This document shows, in pieces, positions 60,567 to 64,000 of a DNA stretch of 64,000 nucleotides. The notes under the pieces were generated by a model. That model made no database searches. It was not told where the DNA came from and saw only the letters and a list, made by a program, of their open reading frames with translations. Positions within the stretch are counted from its first letter, which is position 1. Every line of letters starts with the position of its first letter. Location of the stretch: NCBI RefSeq assembly GCF_026283945.1, contig NZ_JAPDPC010000001.1, positions 3,100,001-3,164,000 of the forward strand. The letters run 5' to 3'. Made by a program: the position numbers and the translations under genes. The DNA is from Dyella humicola. GTDB taxonomy: Bacteria; Pseudomonadota; Gammaproteobacteria; Xanthomonadales; Rhodanobacteraceae.

Positions 60567-62726
60567 ATGCGGCGCGGCTGGAAGTTATTGTCCCTGGTAG
60601 TCGGCGTGCTGGCGGCGCTGCTCATCGTACTGCTTGTCGTCATCGCGACGTTCGATTGGAATCGGCTCAAGCCAAGCATCAATACGCAAGTCAGCGAGAG
60701 GATGGGGCGCCCCTTCGCGATCCAAGGCGATCTCAGCGTGCGCTGGCGGCGCGACACTGGCGGAGGCGGTTTGGCTGCCCTGATGCCATGGCCAGAGTTC
60801 ATCGCCAAGAACATCACGATCGGCAATCCTGACTGGGCCAAGCAAGCGAATTTTGCCCAGCTCGATGCCGTGTACTTTCGCGTCGCGCCATGGCCGCTGA
60901 TCGTGCATCGCATCGATATACCGGTGGTGTTCCTGGTGCTGCCGGTTATCGATCTGGAACGCGACGCGCAAGGCCGCGCGACATGGGATTTCAACCCTGC
61001 AACGGGCGCTGCGCCGTCGGCGTGGAACCTGGACTTGCACGCCATCGGCTTCGATCGTGGACACATCGCCCTGGACGACGCGGTCAACAAGGCCAACTTG
61101 CAGGTAACCGTGGAACCGCTCGAACGAGCCATTCCCTATGACCAGATCGTTGAACAACAGTCGTCCGACGCACGCGAGCAGGCGAGCAGAACCGTCGGCG
61201 CGGCGGCACGCAAAGAGCTCGCCAGGGCAGCCACCGAAAGCACCCCACAGCCCGCCCACACCAGCGCCACTTATCAGTTTGCGTGGCAGGCGGATGGGCA
61301 CTATCAGGGCGTATCTGCAAAGGGCAGCGGCAAGACGGGTGCCGTGCTGGCGCTGGAGCAAACCGAGCAACCGTTCCCGGTTCAGGCCGATATGCATATC
61401 GGCGACAACCACATTGCCCTGGTAGGCACACTCACCGATCCGCTTCACCTCGCCGGGCTGGACGTGCGCCTGTGGTTCTCTGGCCGCAGCATGGCCAAGC
61501 TCTACCCGTTGATCGGCATCACGCTGCCTGACACGCCTGCGTATGCCACCGAAGGTCATTTGAAGGCGAGCCTACAGCGCGGAGCCAGTCATTATTCCTA
61601 TGATAATTTCCGTGGCCGCGTTGGCGGCAGTGATCTTGCCGGCAGCGTGGTATACGAAACGGGCGGCGCGCGCCCCAAGCTCAGTGGCCAGGTGACCTCA
61701 CAAGTATTGATGCTATCGGACCTGGCGCCACTCATCGGCGCAGACTCCAATACCGAGAAACAGCAACGCGGCGTTGCGACCGTGCAACCCGCGGACAAGG
61801 TCTTGCCGGTCGAGCCTTTTCGCACCGATCGCTGGCGCGCCATGGACGCTGACCTGACGTTCAGCGCGGGGCGCATCGTGCGCGAGGCTGCGCTCCCCAT
61901 CGAGGCGGTGTCGACACATATCGTGATGAACCATGGGGTCATGCATCTGGACCCGCTCGCCTTCGGCCTTGCCGGGGGCAAGATCAACGGCGACCTGAGC
62001 CTGGACGGCAGCAACACGCCCATGCGGGGCGTGATGAAACTCAATGCTCGCCACGTGAAGCTGAATCAGCTATTCCCGAGGTTCGAGCCGATGCGCACCA
62101 GCCTGGGCGAGATCAATGGCGATGCCGCATTGAATGCACGCGGCAATTCGGTGAGCGAGTTGCTCGGCACGGCCACCGGTGAAGTGAAGCTGTTGATGAA
62201 CGACGGCGTCATCAGCAAGACGTTGTTGGAAACGGCAGGTCTCAACGTGGGCAACATCGTGATCGGCAAGCTGTTCGGCGACAAGACGGTAAAGATCAAC
62301 TGTGCCGCGTCCGACCTCACGGCAACCAACGGCCTGTTCGAGACGCGCCTGTTCGTCTTCGATACCGAGGATGCCACCGTCAAGATCGATGGCAGCATCA
62401 ATTTCGCCGATGAGCGACTTGATCTCAACGTGCGCCCAGAATCCAAGGGCCTGCGCATCTTATCGTTGCGCTCGCCGCTATACGTCAGGGGCACCCTGAA
62501 AGACCCCGACGTCGGCGTGCAAGCGGGGCCGCTGATCTTGCGTAGTGGTGGCGCCCTTGCGCTTGGCGTGTTGGCAGCGCCGGTGGCCGCCCTGCTGCCA
62601 CTGGTCGCCACCAGCAAGGACGATGAGACCAACGCCTGCGCTGGGGTGCTGGAGCAGATGCGCGGTCCGTCCAAGAGCCGACCGGTGCAGCCTGCACCGA
62701 AGTCCAAGCCCACGGCACCCGGCTGA
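60567..62726 (+). CDS. AsmA-family protein
   Basis: A 719-residue inner-membrane-anchored periplasmic protein. One N-terminal helix (LLSLVVGVLAALLIVLLVVIA) is followed by the AsmA N-terminal domain (FDWNRLKPSINTQVSERMGR). The AsmA-like C-terminal repeat region follows (RHVKLNQLFPRFEPMRTSLGE; LLMNDGVISKTLLETAGLN), and then RGTLKDPDVGVQAGPLILRSG. AsmA/TamB/YhdP relatives form bridges for phospholipid transport to the outer membrane. The ATG at 60567 has GGGAG six bases upstream; an ATG at 60519 has no usable site. Confidence 0.93.
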   Translation: MRRGWKLLSLVVGVLAALLIVLLVVIATFDWNRLKPSINTQVSERMGRPFAIQGDLSVRWRRDTGGGGLAALMPWPEFIAKNITIGNPDWAKQANFAQLDAVYFRVAPWPLIVHRIDIPVVFLVLPVIDLERDAQGRATWDFNPATGAAPSAWNLDLHAIGFDRGHIALDDAVNKANLQVTVEPLERAIPYDQIVEQQSSDAREQASRTVGAAARKELARAATESTPQPAHTSATYQFAWQADGHYQGVSAKGSGKTGAVLALEQTEQPFPVQADMHIGDNHIALVGTLTDPLHLAGLDVRLWFSGRSMAKLYPLIGITLPDTPAYATEGHLKASLQRGASHYSYDNFRGRVGGSDLAGSVVYETGGARPKLSGQVTSQVLMLSDLAPLIGADSNTEKQQRGVATVQPADKVLPVEPFRTDRWRAMDADLTFSAGRIVREAALPIEAVSTHIVMNHGVMHLDPLAFGLAGGKINGDLSLDGSNTPMRGVMKLNARHVKLNQLFPRFEPMRTSLGEINGDAALNARGNSVSELLGTATGEVKLLMNDGVISKTLLETAGLNVGNIVIGKLFGDKTVKINCAASDLTATNGLFETRLFVFDTEDATVKIDGSINFADERLDLNVRPESKGLRILSLRSPLYVRGTLKDPDVGVQAGPLILRSGGALALGVLAAPVAALLPLVATSKDDETNACAGVLEQMRGPSKSRPVQPAPKSKPTAPG

Positions 62727-62811
62727 GCCTGCCTTTCCGACCGCGGCGGGCTCCCGCGCACGCCAGGACGGCGGCTAGAATGCGGCGTCCCCTCCCCGCT
62801 GGCTCGTATTC

Positions 62812-63741
62812 ATGCAACCCGTCACCAAGGCCCGCTGGCAGATCCATTTCTGCGTCCTGCTGTGGGGTTTCACGGCCATTCTCGGCAAGTTGATCACCTT
62901 GCCTGCCCTACCCTTGGTGTGGTGGCGCATGCTTTTGGTCGTGGCGGCGCTGTTCCTGTTTCCGAGCGTGTGGCGCGGCCTGAAGGCGATGCCATCAAGA
63001 CTACGTTGGGCCTACGCCGGCATCGGCGTGCTGGTGTCGCTGCATTGGCTGACGTTCTACGCTGCGATCAAGCTGGCGAACGCATCGGTGGCGGCAACGT
63101 GCATTGCACTGGGACCCGTCTTTCTCTCCCTGGTCGAACCATGGATTGCACGTCGCAAGTTCGATCCTCGCGAGTTGCTGATCGGTGTCGCGGTCGTACC
63201 AGGCGTGGCAATGGTGGTCGGCGGCGTGCCCGCACAGATGCGACTGGGTATTGCCGTTGGTGCACTGTCCGCGCTGTTGGTGGCCTTGTTCGGCTCATAC
63301 AACAAGCGACTGGTTGAGCATGCCGATCCGCTCACGGTGACCTGTATCGAGCTGGGCACGGGTACGCTGTTCCTTACCTTGCTGGCCCCGCTGTTGCCGC
63401 ACATGGGCCCCGCGTTCGTGCTGCCCAGCCTGCACGATGCGGCCTTGCTGATGCTGCTGTCGTTCGGCTGCACCCTGCTGCCGTTTGCGCTGGCGTTAGT
63501 GGCCTTGCGCCATATGAGCGCTTTCGGCACGCAGATGGTGACCAATCTCGAACCGGTGTACGCCATCCTGCTGGCCATCGTGTTGCTTGGCGAACAACGC
63601 CAACTGGATGGCTGGTTCTACGCGGGTGTCGCCGTGATCCTGGCTGCCGTCTTCATCCATCCTTTGCTCAGCCGCCAGCAAGCGGCGCCCTCCCAGCCCG
63701 AGCTGCTGGGCACGTCCGAAAGCCACGGCATCGTCGAATAG
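62812..63741 (+). CDS. EamA-family (DMT) transporter
   Basis: A 309-residue membrane protein with ten hydrophobic helices in two EamA repeats (WGFTAILGKLITLPALPLVWWR; second repeat from ALLVALFGSYNKRLVEHADP). It ends the second repeat with FGTQMVTNLEPVYAILLAIVLLGEQ, a family hallmark. Substrate unknown; members export amino acids or metabolites. No ribosome site is evident before the ATG. Confidence 0.9.
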   Translation: MQPVTKARWQIHFCVLLWGFTAILGKLITLPALPLVWWRMLLVVAALFLFPSVWRGLKAMPSRLRWAYAGIGVLVSLHWLTFYAAIKLANASVAATCIALGPVFLSLVEPWIARRKFDPRELLIGVAVVPGVAMVVGGVPAQMRLGIAVGALSALLVALFGSYNKRLVEHADPLTVTCIELGTGTLFLTLLAPLLPHMGPAFVLPSLHDAALLMLLSFGCTLLPFALALVALRHMSAFGTQMVTNLEPVYAILLAIVLLGEQRQLDGWFYAGVAVILAAVFIHPLLSRQQAAPSQPELLGTSESHGIVE

Positions 63742-63820
63742 CCCCAAACCCCGCACGACTGCGGCTAAAGTACGCCGGAACGAGCGTACGGGTTCTTCCA
63801 ACCTTGGCGGGGTGGCTAGG

Positions 63821-64000
63821 ATGAGGCTCAGTAGCGTGCCGTCGGTCTTCAGGGTCGAGTGGTTTCTGGCCTTGAGCTTGGCCACTTGTGTGATGTTCCT
63901 GATATTCGGCGACAAGCCGCTGGGAAGGCTGGATCAACCGCTGCAGCTTGGCCTCGCCTTCGCCTGGTTGTTCTTCGTGATACTCGGTGCGGCCCTGGCC
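63821..64000 (+). CDS. Membrane protein start, possibly calcium:proton antiporter, cut by window edge
   Basis: The first 60 residues of a membrane protein: a short N-terminal part (RVEWFLALSLATCVMFLIFG), then LAFAWLFFVILGAALA at the window end. The pattern resembles the N-terminus of ChaA-type CaCA antiporters in Xanthomonadales, but the diagnostic repeats lie beyond the edge, so the name is a guess. No good ribosome site is seen before the ATG at 63821. Confidence 0.5.
   Translation, partial: MRLSSVPSVFRVEWFLALSLATCVMFLIFGDKPLGRLDQPLQLGLAFAWLFFVILGAALA

Noticed and set aside
1-64000. CRISPR arrays, tRNA or rRNA genes, prophage genes, intact transposases
   Set aside because: No regularly spaced repeats, cloverleaf-like sequence, rRNA segments or transposase/integrase motifs were seen on either strand.

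Overview
This 64 kb window is chromosomal DNA of high G+C from a gammaproteobacterium. The gene set points to the Xanthomonadales, most likely Rhodanobacteraceae (Dyella, Luteibacter or Rhodanobacter type). That placement is inference from gene content and protein flavour: a PiuC/TonB-receptor pair, isoquinoline-oxidoreductase-type hydroxylase, DHA2 efflux and bufferin genes. I saw no rRNA, tRNA, CRISPR array, phage module or intact transposase. Most of the window looks like an accessory metabolic and stress-response region made of short operons.

0-9.5 kb: a molybdenum hydroxylase (iorA and partial iorB) diverges from its maturation pair (xdhC, mocA). Then come an NAD malic enzyme, a LuxR-type regulator with a degenerate HD-GYP domain divergent from a secreted alpha/beta hydrolase, a haem protein of the cytochrome P460 family, and thiM. 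9.5-16.9 kb: a GC-rich intergenic block, a small secreted unknown behind a strong sigma-70 promoter, a TehA-type carrier, a catabolic-type acetolactate synthase, a MOSC/ferredoxin-reductase/ferredoxin fusion and an aldo/keto reductase. 17-22 kb: an EmrA-EmrB-OprM type tripartite pump with a divergent TetR regulator; their promoters overlap. 22-26.7 kb: two DNA glycosylases (mug, mpg) and a DUF4242 gene in tandem with a large ATP-binding LuxR regulator. 27-32 kb: chloroperoxidase-like hydrolase, msrA, rof, a cupin, and an SDR divergent from a GlxA/AraC regulator.

31.8-38.8 kb is the most interesting part. A TlpA-like protein, an OmpR-type response regulator and a histidine kinase lie on the minus strand. 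Divergent from them are ohr and a bufferin (copper-binding RiPP) operon: bufA1, doxX, an alpha/beta hydrolase whose nucleophile is Asp instead of Ser, bufA2, the MNIO maturase bufB and its partner bufC. The shared 315-bp intergenic region carries two copies of a 10-bp-period direct repeat, TGTATC-N4-TGTA, the form bound by OmpR-family regulators. This suggests that the two-component system controls both directions.

39-45 kb: a LysR regulator, an SDR lacking the catalytic Tyr, a 4-oxalocrotonate tautomerase homologue and an MFS exporter run in one direction. A 115-bp MITE-like element, a second tautomerase-like gene, nitronate monooxygenase and a VOC protein follow. 45-50.3 kb: a glycine-zipper protein, then a cell-surface cluster of two tandem LpxB-N-domain membrane proteins, an ArnT-like glycosyltransferase and a glutamine-dependent asparagine-synthase-like amidotransferase. 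50.5-64 kb: SYLF protein, two unknowns, an M28 peptidase, a Fur-boxed TonB receptor with PiuC, an orphan ParB-like protein, an NTF2-like protein, a cyclophilin, AsmA, an EamA transporter and the start of a membrane protein cut by the window edge.
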